Shown here in pieces: positions 8,646 to 17,321 of a stretch of DNA of 64,000 nucleotides (the stretch's first letter is position 1; each line of letters begins with the position of its first letter). The stretch lies in assembly GCF_020151015.1 (NCBI RefSeq), contig NZ_CP083746.1, forward strand, positions 310,001-374,000. Direction: 5' to 3'. A program made the position numbers and the translations under genes. The notes beneath the pieces were generated by a model. The model saw nothing but the letters and a program-made list of their open reading frames with translations. It was not told the DNA's origin and made no database searches. The DNA is from Pseudomonas sp. p1(2021b) (lineage in GTDB: Bacteria; Pseudomonadota; Gammaproteobacteria; Pseudomonadales; Pseudomonadaceae).

Positions 8646-11579
8646 ATGCGCCTGCCTTTGCCGCTCGATCTGCCCGCTGCCCTGCAACCGCTGGTCGCAC
8701 GTAATCAACAGTCCCTGCGCGAGGCGATCGTCGGTCTCGACGGGTTGGACCTGGACCGTTGGAGCCCGGCCCAGCGGCAAGCGTTCGATCAGGTTGCCGC
8801 CGCCAGCGATTTCGTCCTGGAAGTGGCCCTGCGTGAGCCGGCCATGCTTTTCGACCTGCAAGCCAGTGGTGAACTGGAGCGGCCCTTCGCCCCCGGCGAG
8901 CTGTGCGCGCGCATCGCTGCCGCCGCCCAGGCCGCCCAGAGCGAGGACGAGCTGGCGCGCAACCTGCGCCGCGAGCGCAACCGCCAGCAAGTGCGCATCA
9001 TTTGGCGCGACATCACCCGCCAGGCAGTGCTGGGCGAGACCTGCCGCGACCTTTCCGACCTGGCCGACGCCGCCATCGACCAGGCCTATCGATGGCTGTA
9101 CCCGCGCCATTGCCAGCAGTTCGGCACCCCCATCGGCAACCGCAGCGGCCAGCCGCAGCACATGGTGGTGCTGGGCATGGGCAAGCTGGGGGCGGTGGAG
9201 TTGAACCTGTCCTCGGACATCGACCTGATTTTTGCTTTCCCCGAAGGCGGCGAGACTGAAGGCGTCAAGCGCTCGCTGGACAACCAGGAGTTCTTCACCC
9301 GCCTGGGCCAGCGTCTGATCAAGGCACTGGACCCGGTGACCGTCGACGGCTTCGTGTTCCGCGTCGACATGCGCCTGCGTCCCTACGGTTCGGCCGGTGC
9401 CCTGGTGCTGTCGTTCAATGCGCTGGAGCAGTACTACCAGGACCAGGGCCGCGACTGGGAACGTTACGCCATGATCAAGGCCCGCGTCGTGGCGGGTGAC
9501 CAGGTGGCCGGCGCCCAGTTGCAGGACATGCTGCGCCCGTTCGTCTATCGCCGTTACCTGGACTTCTCGGCGATCGAGGCGCTGCGCACCATGAAGCAGC
9601 TGATCCAGCAGGAAGTGCGCCGCAAGGGCATGGCCGAGAACATCAAGCTTGGCGCCGGCGGCATCCGCGAGGTGGAGTTCATCGCCCAGGCGTTCCAGCT
9701 GATCCACGGCGGGCGCGACCTGAGCCTGCAGCAACGGCCGCTACTCAAGGTGCTGGCCACCCTGGAAGGCCAGGGCTACCTGCCGCCTGCAGTGGTCGCC
9801 GAGCTGCGCGAGGGATATGAGTTCCTGCGCTACACCGAGCATGCCATCCAGGCCATCGCCGACCGCCAGACGCAGATGCTGCCCGAAGACGACAAGGACC
9901 GCGCGCGCGTGGCCTATATCCTCGGCTTTGCCGACTGGCCGGCCTTCCATGCGCAGCTCATGCACTGGCGTGAGCGCATCGACTGGCATTTCCGTCAGGT
10001 GATCGCCGACCCGGATGATGAAGAAGGCGAGGGCGAGCTGGTGGTCGGTGGCGAGTGGTCGCCGTTGTGGGAACAGGCCCAGGACGAGGAGGCGGCTTGC
10101 CGCCAGCTGGAGGAAGCCGGGTTCCGCCAGAGCGCCGAGGCCCTGCGCCGGTTGGCCGCCCTGCGGGCAAGCCCGCAGCTGCGTTCGATGCAGCGCATCG
10201 GTCGCGAGCGCCTGGATGCCTTCATTCCGCGCCTGCTGGCCCAGGCCGTGGAGCACGACGACCCGGACTTGGTACTGGAGCGGGTGCTGCCGTTGGTCGA
10301 GGCCGTGGCGCGGCGCTCGGCCTACCTGGTGTTGCTCACCGAGAACCCGGGCGCCTTGCGCCGCCTGCTCACCCTGTGTGCGGCCAGCCCATGGATCGCC
10401 GAGCAGATCGCCCGCTTCCCGCTGCTGCTCGACGAACTGCTCAACGAAGGCCGCCTGTTCAGCCCACCATTGGCGCCGGAACTGGCGTCCGAACTGCGCG
10501 AGCGCCTTACACGCATCCCCGAGGATGACCTGGAACAGCAGATGGAGGCCCTGCGCCACTTCAAGCTGGCCCATAGCCTGCGGGTGGCCGCGTCGGAAAT
10601 CACCGGCAACCTGCCGCTGATGAAAGTCAGCGACTACCTGACCTGGCTGGCCGAGGCGATTCTCGACCAGGTGCTGGCCCTGGCCTGGCGCCAGACCGTG
10701 GCGCGCCATGGCCAGCCCCGGCGCAGCGACGGCAGCCTGTGCGATCCGGGCTTCATCATCGTCGGCTATGGCAAGGTCGGGGGCATCGAGCTGGGCCATG
10801 GTTCGGACCTTGACCTGGTATTCATCCACGATGGCGACCCCCAGGCCGAAACCGACGGCGCCAAGCCCATCGACGGCGCGCAGTTCTTCACCCGCCTGGG
10901 CCAGCGCATCATCCACATGTTGACCACCCAGACCAACTCCGGCCAGCTCTACGACGTCGACATGCGCCTGCGCCCTTCGGGGGCTGCGGGGCTGCTGGTG
11001 AGCTCACTGGGCGCCTTCGAGCGCTACCAGCAGAACGAAGCCTGGACCTGGGAGCACCAGGCCCTGGTGCGGGCACGGGTGCTGGTGGGCTGCAAGCAGG
11101 TGGGGGCGGCCTTCGAGCAGGTGCGGGCGCAGGTGCTCGGCCAGCCGCGTGACCTGGTCAAGCTGCGGGTGGAAGTGAGCGAGATGCGCGCCAAGATGCG
11201 CGACAACCTCGGTACCAAGAGCACCGCCGCAGGCACTGCCGCCAATGCCTTCGAGGCCGGCGTGCCGTTCGATATCAAGCAGGATGCCGGCGGTATCGTG
11301 GATATCGAATTTATGGTGCAATACGCCGCTTTGGCCTGGTCCCACGACCATCCGGCCATGCTGCGCTGGACCGACAATATCCGCATCCTGGAAGAGCTCG
11401 AGCAGGCCGGCCTGATGCCTGCCCGCGATGCTGTGCTGCTGCGTGAGGTGTACAAGGCGTTCCGCTCGGCCTCCCACCGCCAGGCCCTGCAGAAGCAGGC
11501 GGGGGTGATCGATGCGGCGCAGTTTGCCGACGAACGCCGCGAAGTGCGGCGGATCTGGGGGGAGCTGGGGTTGACCTGA
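8646..11579 (+). CDS. glnE: bifunctional glutamine synthetase adenylyltransferase / adenylyl-removing enzyme
   Basis: Adds AMP to and removes AMP from glutamine synthetase, tuning nitrogen assimilation under PII control. The 977-residue product has the two nucleotidyltransferase modules of the family: the removal site SSDIDLIFAFPEGG near residue 195 and the transfer site GSDLDLVFIHDGD near residue 720. Each is followed by a helical regulatory domain. An AAGGA ribosome-binding site lies 7 bases before the ATG at 8646. The gene is divergent from aceE and is followed by a REP pair before waaF. Confidence 0.97.
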   Translation: MRLPLPLDLPAALQPLVARNQQSLREAIVGLDGLDLDRWSPAQRQAFDQVAAASDFVLEVALREPAMLFDLQASGELERPFAPGELCARIAAAAQAAQSEDELARNLRRERNRQQVRIIWRDITRQAVLGETCRDLSDLADAAIDQAYRWLYPRHCQQFGTPIGNRSGQPQHMVVLGMGKLGAVELNLSSDIDLIFAFPEGGETEGVKRSLDNQEFFTRLGQRLIKALDPVTVDGFVFRVDMRLRPYGSAGALVLSFNALEQYYQDQGRDWERYAMIKARVVAGDQVAGAQLQDMLRPFVYRRYLDFSAIEALRTMKQLIQQEVRRKGMAENIKLGAGGIREVEFIAQAFQLIHGGRDLSLQQRPLLKVLATLEGQGYLPPAVVAELREGYEFLRYTEHAIQAIADRQTQMLPEDDKDRARVAYILGFADWPAFHAQLMHWRERIDWHFRQVIADPDDEEGEGELVVGGEWSPLWEQAQDEEAACRQLEEAGFRQSAEALRRLAALRASPQLRSMQRIGRERLDAFIPRLLAQAVEHDDPDLVLERVLPLVEAVARRSAYLVLLTENPGALRRLLTLCAASPWIAEQIARFPLLLDELLNEGRLFSPPLAPELASELRERLTRIPEDDLEQQMEALRHFKLAHSLRVAASEITGNLPLMKVSDYLTWLAEAILDQVLALAWRQTVARHGQPRRSDGSLCDPGFIIVGYGKVGGIELGHGSDLDLVFIHDGDPQAETDGAKPIDGAQFFTRLGQRIIHMLTTQTNSGQLYDVDMRLRPSGAAGLLVSSLGAFERYQQNEAWTWEHQALVRARVLVGCKQVGAAFEQVRAQVLGQPRDLVKLRVEVSEMRAKMRDNLGTKSTAAGTAANAFEAGVPFDIKQDAGGIVDIEFMVQYAALAWSHDHPAMLRWTDNIRILEELEQAGLMPARDAVLLREVYKAFRSASHRQALQKQAGVIDAAQFADERREVRRIWGELGLT

Positions 11580-11603
11580 GATTGCCGAGGCCGTCCTGCG
11601 GCC

Positions 11604-11668
11604 CTTTCGCGGCACAAGGCCGCTCAGGGCTGTGCGGTTCCTGTAGGAGCGGCCTTGTGCCGCGAAAG
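11604..11668. repeat. REP pair, inverted
   Basis: Opposed units CTTTCGCGGCACAAGGCCGC and GCGGCCTTGTGCCGCGAAAG just after glnE. These would fold as a long stem in a glnE transcript and could limit read-through into waaF. Confidence 0.8.
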
Positions 11669-11744
11669 GGCGGCAAGGCGGCCCCAAAAATCCATGCCTC
11701 ACTACCGGTGGTACACTGTCCGCCACATAGCCTGAATATAAAGA

Positions 11745-11774
11745 GGGGAGGCCAGGCCAGCGCCGGGCCTCCCC
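11745..11774 (+). other. GC-rich hairpin in the waaF leader
   Basis: GGGGAGGCC and GGCCTCCCC form a perfect 9-bp stem with a 12-base loop that ends 19 bases before the waaF start codon. No T-run follows, so it does not look like an intrinsic terminator. It may influence translation or RNA stability of the LPS operon. Confidence 0.5.
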
Positions 11775-11793
11775 GAACGTTTCTGGACCAAGC

Positions 11794-12843
11794 ATGAGAA
11801 TACTGATCATTGGCCCCAGCTGGGTCGGCGACATGGTGATGGCGCAGACCTTGTTCCAGTGCCTGAAGCAACAGCACCCCGAATGCGTGATCGATGTGCT
11901 GGCTCCCGAGTGGAGCCGGCCAATCCTCGAACGCATGCCCGAGGTGCGCCAAGCCTTGAGCTTCCCGCTCGGCCATGGCGCGCTGGAGCTGGCCACGCGC
12001 CGGCGTATCGGCAAATCGCTGGTGGGCCAGTATGACCAGGCGATCCTCCTGCCCAACTCGTTGAAATCCGCGTTGGTGCCGTTCTTCGCCGGCATACCCA
12101 AGCGCACCGGTTGGCGCGGCGAGATGCGTTTCGGCCTGCTCAACGACGTACGCAAGCTGGACAAGGCCCGCTACCCGCTGATGATCGAGCGCTTCATGGC
12201 GCTGGCCTACGCGCCGGGCGCCGAGTTGCCGCAGCCCTACCCGCGACCGAGCCTGCAGATCGAAGCGCAGAGCCGCGACGCTGCCCTGGCCAAGTTCGGC
12301 CTGGCACTGGACCGGCCGGTGCTGGCGCTGTGCCCGGGTGCCGAATTCGGTGAGGCCAAGCGCTGGCCGGCCGAGCACTACGCCGAAGTGGCCGATGCGA
12401 TGATCCGTCAGGGCTGGCAGGTATGGCTGTTCGGCTCGAAGAACGACCACCCGGTGGGTGAGTCGATCCGTGACCGGCTGATCCCAGGGTTCCGTGAAGA
12501 ATCCTATAACCTGGCGGGGGAAACTTCGCTGGCCGAGGCCATCGACCTGCTGTCCTGCGCCGATGCGGTGGTGTCCAACGACTCGGGCCTGATGCACGTG
12601 GCAGCCGCGTTGAACCGCCCGCTGGTGGCGGTCTACGGTTCTACATCGCCGGGCTTCACCCCGCCGCTGGCCGAGCATGTGGAAATCGTGCGCCTGGGCA
12701 TCGAGTGCAGCCCCTGTTTCGACCGGACCTGCCGCTTTGGCCACTACAATTGCCTGCGCCTGCTCGAGCCTGGGCAGGTGATCGCCGCGCTCACGCGCCT
12801 GGGCGGGCCGAACCTGATCGATGTCATGGCCGAGGTCGACTAA
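11794..12843 (+). CDS. waaF: ADP-heptose--LPS heptosyltransferase II
   Basis: Adds the second heptose to the inner core of lipopolysaccharide on the cytoplasmic face of the inner membrane. The 349-residue product is a family 9 glycosyltransferase. It begins MRILIIGPSWVGDMVMAQTL and has the ADP-heptose-binding region with SNDSGLMHVAAAL and YGSTSPGFTPP near residues 262-290. It is the first gene of a run of seven overlapping or abutting genes for LPS core assembly. Its stop codon touches the waaC start. Confidence 0.96.
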   Translation: MRILIIGPSWVGDMVMAQTLFQCLKQQHPECVIDVLAPEWSRPILERMPEVRQALSFPLGHGALELATRRRIGKSLVGQYDQAILLPNSLKSALVPFFAGIPKRTGWRGEMRFGLLNDVRKLDKARYPLMIERFMALAYAPGAELPQPYPRPSLQIEAQSRDAALAKFGLALDRPVLALCPGAEFGEAKRWPAEHYAEVADAMIRQGWQVWLFGSKNDHPVGESIRDRLIPGFREESYNLAGETSLAEAIDLLSCADAVVSNDSGLMHVAAALNRPLVAVYGSTSPGFTPPLAEHVEIVRLGIECSPCFDRTCRFGHYNCLRLLEPGQVIAALTRLGGPNLIDVMAEVD

Positions 12844-13902
12844 GTGCGGGTCCTGATCATCAAGACGTCCTCCCTGGGAGACGTGATCCACACCTTGCCG
12901 GCTATCACCGATGCTGCCCACGCCATTCCCGGCATCCGTTTCGACTGGGTGGTGGAAGAAGGCTTCGCGGAGATCCCCAGCTGGCACCCGGCCGTCGACC
13001 AGGTCATCCCGGTGGCCATTCGCCGCTGGCGCAAGAACCTCTGGCAGACGCTCAAGAGCGGCGAGTGGAAGGCGTTCAAGCAGCGCTTGCGCGAGCGCAA
13101 GTACGACCTGGTGATCGACGCTCAGGGCCTGGTCAAGTCGGCCTGGCTGACCCGCTACGTCAAGGCGCCGGTGGCCGGGCTGGACCGTTATTCGGCGCGC
13201 GAAGGCTGGGCCAGCCGCTTCTATGACCGGCGCCTGTCGGTCGCGGTCGGCCAGCACGCGGTGGAGCGGGTGCGCCAGCTGTTCGCCCTGGCCCTGGCCT
13301 ATGATCTGCCCGAAGGCCTTGGCCGCTACGGTCTGGACCTCGACCGCCTGCAACTGCCGCCTGCCGCGCCCTACGTGGTATTCCTGCATGGCACAACCTG
13401 GGCCACCAAGCACTGGCCCGAGGCCTACTGGCGCGAGCTGGCCGAGCGTTTGGGCCGGCGTAACCTGCAGGTGCGCCTGCCTTGGGGCAACCCTGCGGAG
13501 AAGGCACGCGCCGAGCGCATCGCCCAGGGCTTGAAGAACTGCGAGGTACTGCCCAAGTTGAACCTGGCGGGCGTCGCACGCGTGCTGGCGGCAGCCAAGG
13601 CCTGCGTGGCGGTGGATACCGGCCTTGGCCACCTGGCGGCAGCGCTGGACGTGCCGACCATTTCGCTGTTCGGCCCGACCAACCCGGGCCTTACCGGCGC
13701 CTATGGGCGCAGCCAGGTCCACCAGGCCAGCGATTGGCCGTGCGCGCCTTGCCTGCAGAAAAAGTGCACCTATAAACCGAGCGCCGAAGACTTGCGCCGG
13801 TTCGATCTCAAACGCGAGTGGCCGCTGTGCTTCACTCGCCTGAATCCCGAGCATGTGGCGAGCCGCTTGAGCGCGTTGCTGCTGGCTGAGGATGTTCGTT
13901 GA
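12844..13902 (+). CDS. waaC: LPS heptosyltransferase I
   Basis: Adds the first heptose to Kdo of lipid A. The 352-residue family 9 glycosyltransferase starts with GTG directly after the waaF stop codon and reads MRVLIIKTSSLGDVIHTLPA, a classic WaaC N-terminus. The acceptor/donor-binding signature DTGLGHLAAALDVPTISLFG lies near residue 258. The stop overlaps the waaG start as TGATG, implying translational coupling. Confidence 0.96.
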   Translation: MRVLIIKTSSLGDVIHTLPAITDAAHAIPGIRFDWVVEEGFAEIPSWHPAVDQVIPVAIRRWRKNLWQTLKSGEWKAFKQRLRERKYDLVIDAQGLVKSAWLTRYVKAPVAGLDRYSAREGWASRFYDRRLSVAVGQHAVERVRQLFALALAYDLPEGLGRYGLDLDRLQLPPAAPYVVFLHGTTWATKHWPEAYWRELAERLGRRNLQVRLPWGNPAEKARAERIAQGLKNCEVLPKLNLAGVARVLAAAKACVAVDTGLGHLAAALDVPTISLFGPTNPGLTGAYGRSQVHQASDWPCAPCLQKKCTYKPSAEDLRRFDLKREWPLCFTRLNPEHVASRLSALLLAEDVR

Positions 13903-15026
13903 TGCAACTGGCTTTTGTGCTCTACAAGTATTTCCCCTTCGGCGGGCTGCAGCGTGACTTCATGCGCATCGCCCTGGAGTGCCAGAAGCGGGGGCACCAG
14001 ATCCGTGTCTACACATTGATCTGGGAAGGTGACATTCCACCGGGTTTCGAGGTGCTGGTGGCGCCGGTCAAGGCGCTGTTCAACCATCGGCGCAACGAGA
14101 AGCTCAGCGCCTGGATGGCCGCCGACCTTGCCAAGCGACCGGTCGATCGCCTGATTGGCTTCAACAAGATGCCCGGCCTGGATGTGTACTACGCCGCCGA
14201 TGGCTGCTTCGAAGACAAGGCCCAGACTCTGCGTGGCGGCCTATACCGTCGCTGGGGCCGCTACCGCCACTTCGCCGAATACGAGCGGGCGGTGTTCGCC
14301 AAGGATGCCCACACCGAGGTGCTGATGATCTCCGAAGTGCAGCAGCCGCTGTTCATCAAGCACTACGGCACGCCGGTGGAGCGTTTCCACCTTTTGCCAC
14401 CGGGTATTTCCCAGGACCGCCGCCGCCCTGCCGACGCCGATGCGATCCGCGCCGATTTTCGTAAGGAATTCGGCCTGGGCGATGATGACCTGCTGCTGGT
14501 ACAGATCGGCTCGGGCTTCAAGACCAAGGGCGTCGACCGCAGCCTCAAGGCCCTGGCCGCGCTGCCTTCGGCCCTGCGCAAGCGTACCCGGCTGATGGTG
14601 ATCGGCCAGGACGACCCCAAGGTATTCCAGTTGCAGAGCGCCACGCTCGGCCTGGGCGAGCAGGTGCAGTTCCTCAAGGGGCGCAGCGACATCCCGCGCT
14701 TCCTGCTTGGGGCTGACCTGCTGATCCACCCGGCCTACAACGAGAACACCGGCACCGTGCTGCTCGAGGCGCTGGTTGCCGGCCTGCCGGTGCTGGTGTC
14801 CCAGGTGTGCGGCTACGCCCACTACATCGCTGAAGCCGACAGTGGCCTGGTGCTGGACGAGCCGTTCGAGCAGGACCAGCTCAACCGCTACCTGCAGCGC
14901 ATGCTCGAAGATGCCCAGGCTCGCGCCGACTGGTCGCGCAACGGGCTGGCCTTCGCCGACACCGCCGACTTGTACAGCATGCCGCAGCATGCTGCCGACG
15001 TGATCCTCGGGCAGGAGGCCGCATGA
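13902..15026 (+). CDS. waaG: LPS core glucosyltransferase I, WaaG family
   Basis: A GT-B fold, family 4 glycosyltransferase of 374 residues that adds the first hexose of the outer core. It begins MQLAFVLYKYFPFGGLQRD, matching WaaG. The nucleotide-sugar site includes NENTGTVLLEALVAGLPVLV near residue 285 with the paired glutamates of the E-x7-E motif. The ATG at 13902 overlaps the waaC stop, and the end overlaps waaP by four bases (ATGA). Confidence 0.94.
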   Translation: MQLAFVLYKYFPFGGLQRDFMRIALECQKRGHQIRVYTLIWEGDIPPGFEVLVAPVKALFNHRRNEKLSAWMAADLAKRPVDRLIGFNKMPGLDVYYAADGCFEDKAQTLRGGLYRRWGRYRHFAEYERAVFAKDAHTEVLMISEVQQPLFIKHYGTPVERFHLLPPGISQDRRRPADADAIRADFRKEFGLGDDDLLLVQIGSGFKTKGVDRSLKALAALPSALRKRTRLMVIGQDDPKVFQLQSATLGLGEQVQFLKGRSDIPRFLLGADLLIHPAYNENTGTVLLEALVAGLPVLVSQVCGYAHYIAEADSGLVLDEPFEQDQLNRYLQRMLEDAQARADWSRNGLAFADTADLYSMPQHAADVILGQEAA

Positions 15027-15829
15027 AGCTGATACTGGCCGAACCCTTCAAGCGCCTGTGGGCCGGGCGCGATCCCTTCGAGGCCGTGGAAGGCCTGCAG
15101 GGCGAGGTGTTCCGTGAGCTCGAAGGCCGGCGCACCTTGCGCACCGAGGTGGACGGCGAGGGCTACTTCGTCAAGATCCACCGTGGCATCGGCTGGGGCG
15201 AGATCTTCAAGAACCTGTTCAGCGCCAAGCTGCCGGTGCTCGGTGCCGGCCAGGAGTGGCGGGCGATCCAGCGCCTGCATGAAGTCGGCGTGCCGACCAT
15301 GACCGCGGTGGCCTATGGCGAGCGCGGCAGCAACCCGGCCACGCAGCATTCGTTCATCGTCACCGAAGAGCTGGCGCCGACCATTAGCCTGGAAGACTTC
15401 AGCCTCGACTGGGTCAGGCAGCCGCCGCAACCACGCCTGAAGTGGGCGCTGATCGCCGAGGTGGCGAAGATGACCGGTGGCATGCACCGTGCCGGGGTCA
15501 ACCACCGCGACTGCTATATCTGCCACTTCCTGCTGCACACCGACCGGCCGGTGACGCCCGACGATCTGAAGCTGTCGGTGATCGACCTGCACCGCGCCCA
15601 GACCCGTGCCAGCATCACCCGCCGCTGGCGTGACAAAGACTTGGCCGCCCTGTATTTCTCGGCCCTGGACATCGGCCTGACCCGCCGCGACAAGCTGCGC
15701 TTTTTGCGTGGCTACTTCCAGCGCCCGTTGCGCCAGGTGCTGGCCGACGAGGCCGCGCTGCTCGCCTGGCTCGAACGCAAGGCGCAGAAACTCTACGATC
15801 GCAAGCAACGCTATGGGGATGCGCTCTGA
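15023..15829 (+). CDS. waaP: LPS core heptose(I) kinase
   Basis: Phosphorylates heptose I of the inner core, a step needed for outer-membrane integrity and, in P. aeruginosa, for viability. The 268-residue protein has a eukaryotic-kinase-like fold: VKIHRGIGWGEIFKNL near residue 50 for the ATP lysine, catalytic HRDCYICHFL near residue 165 and VIDLHRAQ for the metal-binding Asp near residue 190. It overlaps waaG by ATGA and its own stop overlaps the next kinase gene. Confidence 0.93.
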   Translation: MKLILAEPFKRLWAGRDPFEAVEGLQGEVFRELEGRRTLRTEVDGEGYFVKIHRGIGWGEIFKNLFSAKLPVLGAGQEWRAIQRLHEVGVPTMTAVAYGERGSNPATQHSFIVTEELAPTISLEDFSLDWVRQPPQPRLKWALIAEVAKMTGGMHRAGVNHRDCYICHFLLHTDRPVTPDDLKLSVIDLHRAQTRASITRRWRDKDLAALYFSALDIGLTRRDKLRFLRGYFQRPLRQVLADEAALLAWLERKAQKLYDRKQRYGDAL

Positions 15830-16572
15830 TGGCGGGTTGGACACTGGCACCAGGCTACGAAGGCCTGGCGGCGGATTTCGGCAGTCTGGATGCGGTGTTC
15901 GCCCTTCAGGGCGAACGCCTGACCCGCGACCCACTCAGCGAAGTGGTGCGCATCGAGCGCGACGGGGTCAATTACTACGTCAAGCGTTACACCGGCGCCG
16001 GCAAGGCCTTGCGCCGCTATGTGGGCCGCCCGCGGATCAAGGCCGAGTGGCAGAACCTCAAGCAGTTCGCCAAATGGGATATCCCCACCGCCGAAGTGGT
16101 GGCCTACGGCCTCGAGCGCAACGGCCTGGCCTTCGGCCGCGGTGCCATGATCACCCGCGAGCTGCCGCGCACCGAGGACCTCTCGGCCCTGGCCGAGCGT
16201 AACGACCCACGCCTGGCCGACCGCGCCTGGGTCGACCACGTCAGCCGCCAGGTGGCGCGCCACACCCGGGTGATGCACGCGCACCGTTTCGCCCACAACG
16301 ACCTGAAGTGGCGCAACCTGCTGGTGGACGACAACGCCACGGTGTTCTTCATCGACTGCCCCACCGGTGATTTCTGGCGCGGCTGCCGCGCCTGCATGCT
16401 GCGCCACCGCCTGATCAAGGACCTGGCATGCCTGGACAAGGTCGCCAAATACCACCTGTCATCGACCCAACGCCTGCGTTTCTACCTGCAATACCGTGAG
16501 CAGAAACGGCTCACGGCCAAGGACAAGCAGTGCATTCGCCAGGTGGTGAGCTTTTTCGAGGGAAGGGAATGA
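15829..16572 (+). CDS. lipopolysaccharide kinase family protein (WapP-like)
   Basis: A 247-residue kinase-fold protein of the Kdo/WaaP family. Visible features are YYVKRYTGAGKALRRYVG near residue 45 for nucleotide binding, catalytic HNDLKWRNLLVD near residue 158 and FIDCPTGDF for the metal site. By position it corresponds to the second LPS kinase gene of the P. aeruginosa core operon (wapP). It probably phosphorylates a core heptose, but the exact residue is not deducible here. The start ATG overlaps the waaP stop and the end overlaps the next gene by four bases. Confidence 0.85.
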   Translation: MAGWTLAPGYEGLAADFGSLDAVFALQGERLTRDPLSEVVRIERDGVNYYVKRYTGAGKALRRYVGRPRIKAEWQNLKQFAKWDIPTAEVVAYGLERNGLAFGRGAMITRELPRTEDLSALAERNDPRLADRAWVDHVSRQVARHTRVMHAHRFAHNDLKWRNLLVDDNATVFFIDCPTGDFWRGCRACMLRHRLIKDLACLDKVAKYHLSSTQRLRFYLQYREQKRLTAKDKQCIRQVVSFFEGRE

Positions 16573-17321
16573 CCGACTACCTGGCCAGCGCCGACCAGGC
16601 GCTGCTGCAACGTCATGGCTTGAACGACTTCGAGGCGCTGTGGGCGCTGCAACTGGACGCCGTGGACGAACCCAACACCGGCCGTGGCGGCTGGAGCAGC
16701 GTCTTTCGTCTTGAGCTCGAGGGCAAGGGGTTCTACCTCAAGCGCCAGAGCGACTACCTCACCCGCACCCTGCACCGCCCGTTCGGCGAGCCGACCTTCG
16801 CCCGAGAGTTTCGTAACATCAGCCGTTACCAGAAGCTGAAGATCCCCGCCTTGCAGGCGGTGTTCTATGGTGAGCGCAAAGGTAACGGCCGACACCGGGC
16901 CATCCTCATGACCCGGGCCCTGGACGACTGGCGTGACCTGGACAGCCTGCTGGCCCAGTGGCCGCAGCTCGAAGCCGCCAACCGCCTGGGTATCCTGCAG
17001 GCCTGTGGCCAGCTGGCCCGTACCCTGCACGCCGCAGGCCAGGTGCATGGCTGTTTCTATCCCAAGCACATCTTCCTGCGCGAACGTCGCGAAGGCTGGC
17101 AGGCTCAACTGATCGACCTGGAAAAGACCCGCCCGCTGCTGTTCGGCATGCGCGACCGGCTCAAGGACCTCGAACCCTTGCTACGCCGAGCGGGTGCCTG
17201 GAGCGAGGCGGACGTGCGCAACCTGCTGGCGGCCTATCTTGAACAGCCGGCAGACAGTACGCTGGTCGATACCTGGCTGCAGCGCCTGGTGCGCCGCCGC
17301 CGTGAAAAGGAGGCGCGCTGA
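16569..17321 (+). CDS. lipopolysaccharide kinase family protein, third of the cluster
   Basis: A 250-residue kinase-fold protein starting at the ATG of the ATGA overlap at 16569, MTDYLASADQALLQRHG. It has a WSSVFRLELEGKGFYLKRQ nucleotide-binding region near residue 40. The loop that normally holds catalytic Asp reads HGCFYPKHIFLR, so the usual H-x-D is replaced by H-G-C. LIDLEKTRP follows. The changed loop suggests altered chemistry or a non-catalytic role. It corresponds in position to PA5007 of P. aeruginosa. It is coupled to its neighbours on both sides. Confidence 0.82.
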   Translation: MTDYLASADQALLQRHGLNDFEALWALQLDAVDEPNTGRGGWSSVFRLELEGKGFYLKRQSDYLTRTLHRPFGEPTFAREFRNISRYQKLKIPALQAVFYGERKGNGRHRAILMTRALDDWRDLDSLLAQWPQLEAANRLGILQACGQLARTLHAAGQVHGCFYPKHIFLRERREGWQAQLIDLEKTRPLLFGMRDRLKDLEPLLRRAGAWSEADVRNLLAAYLEQPADSTLVDTWLQRLVRRRREKEAR

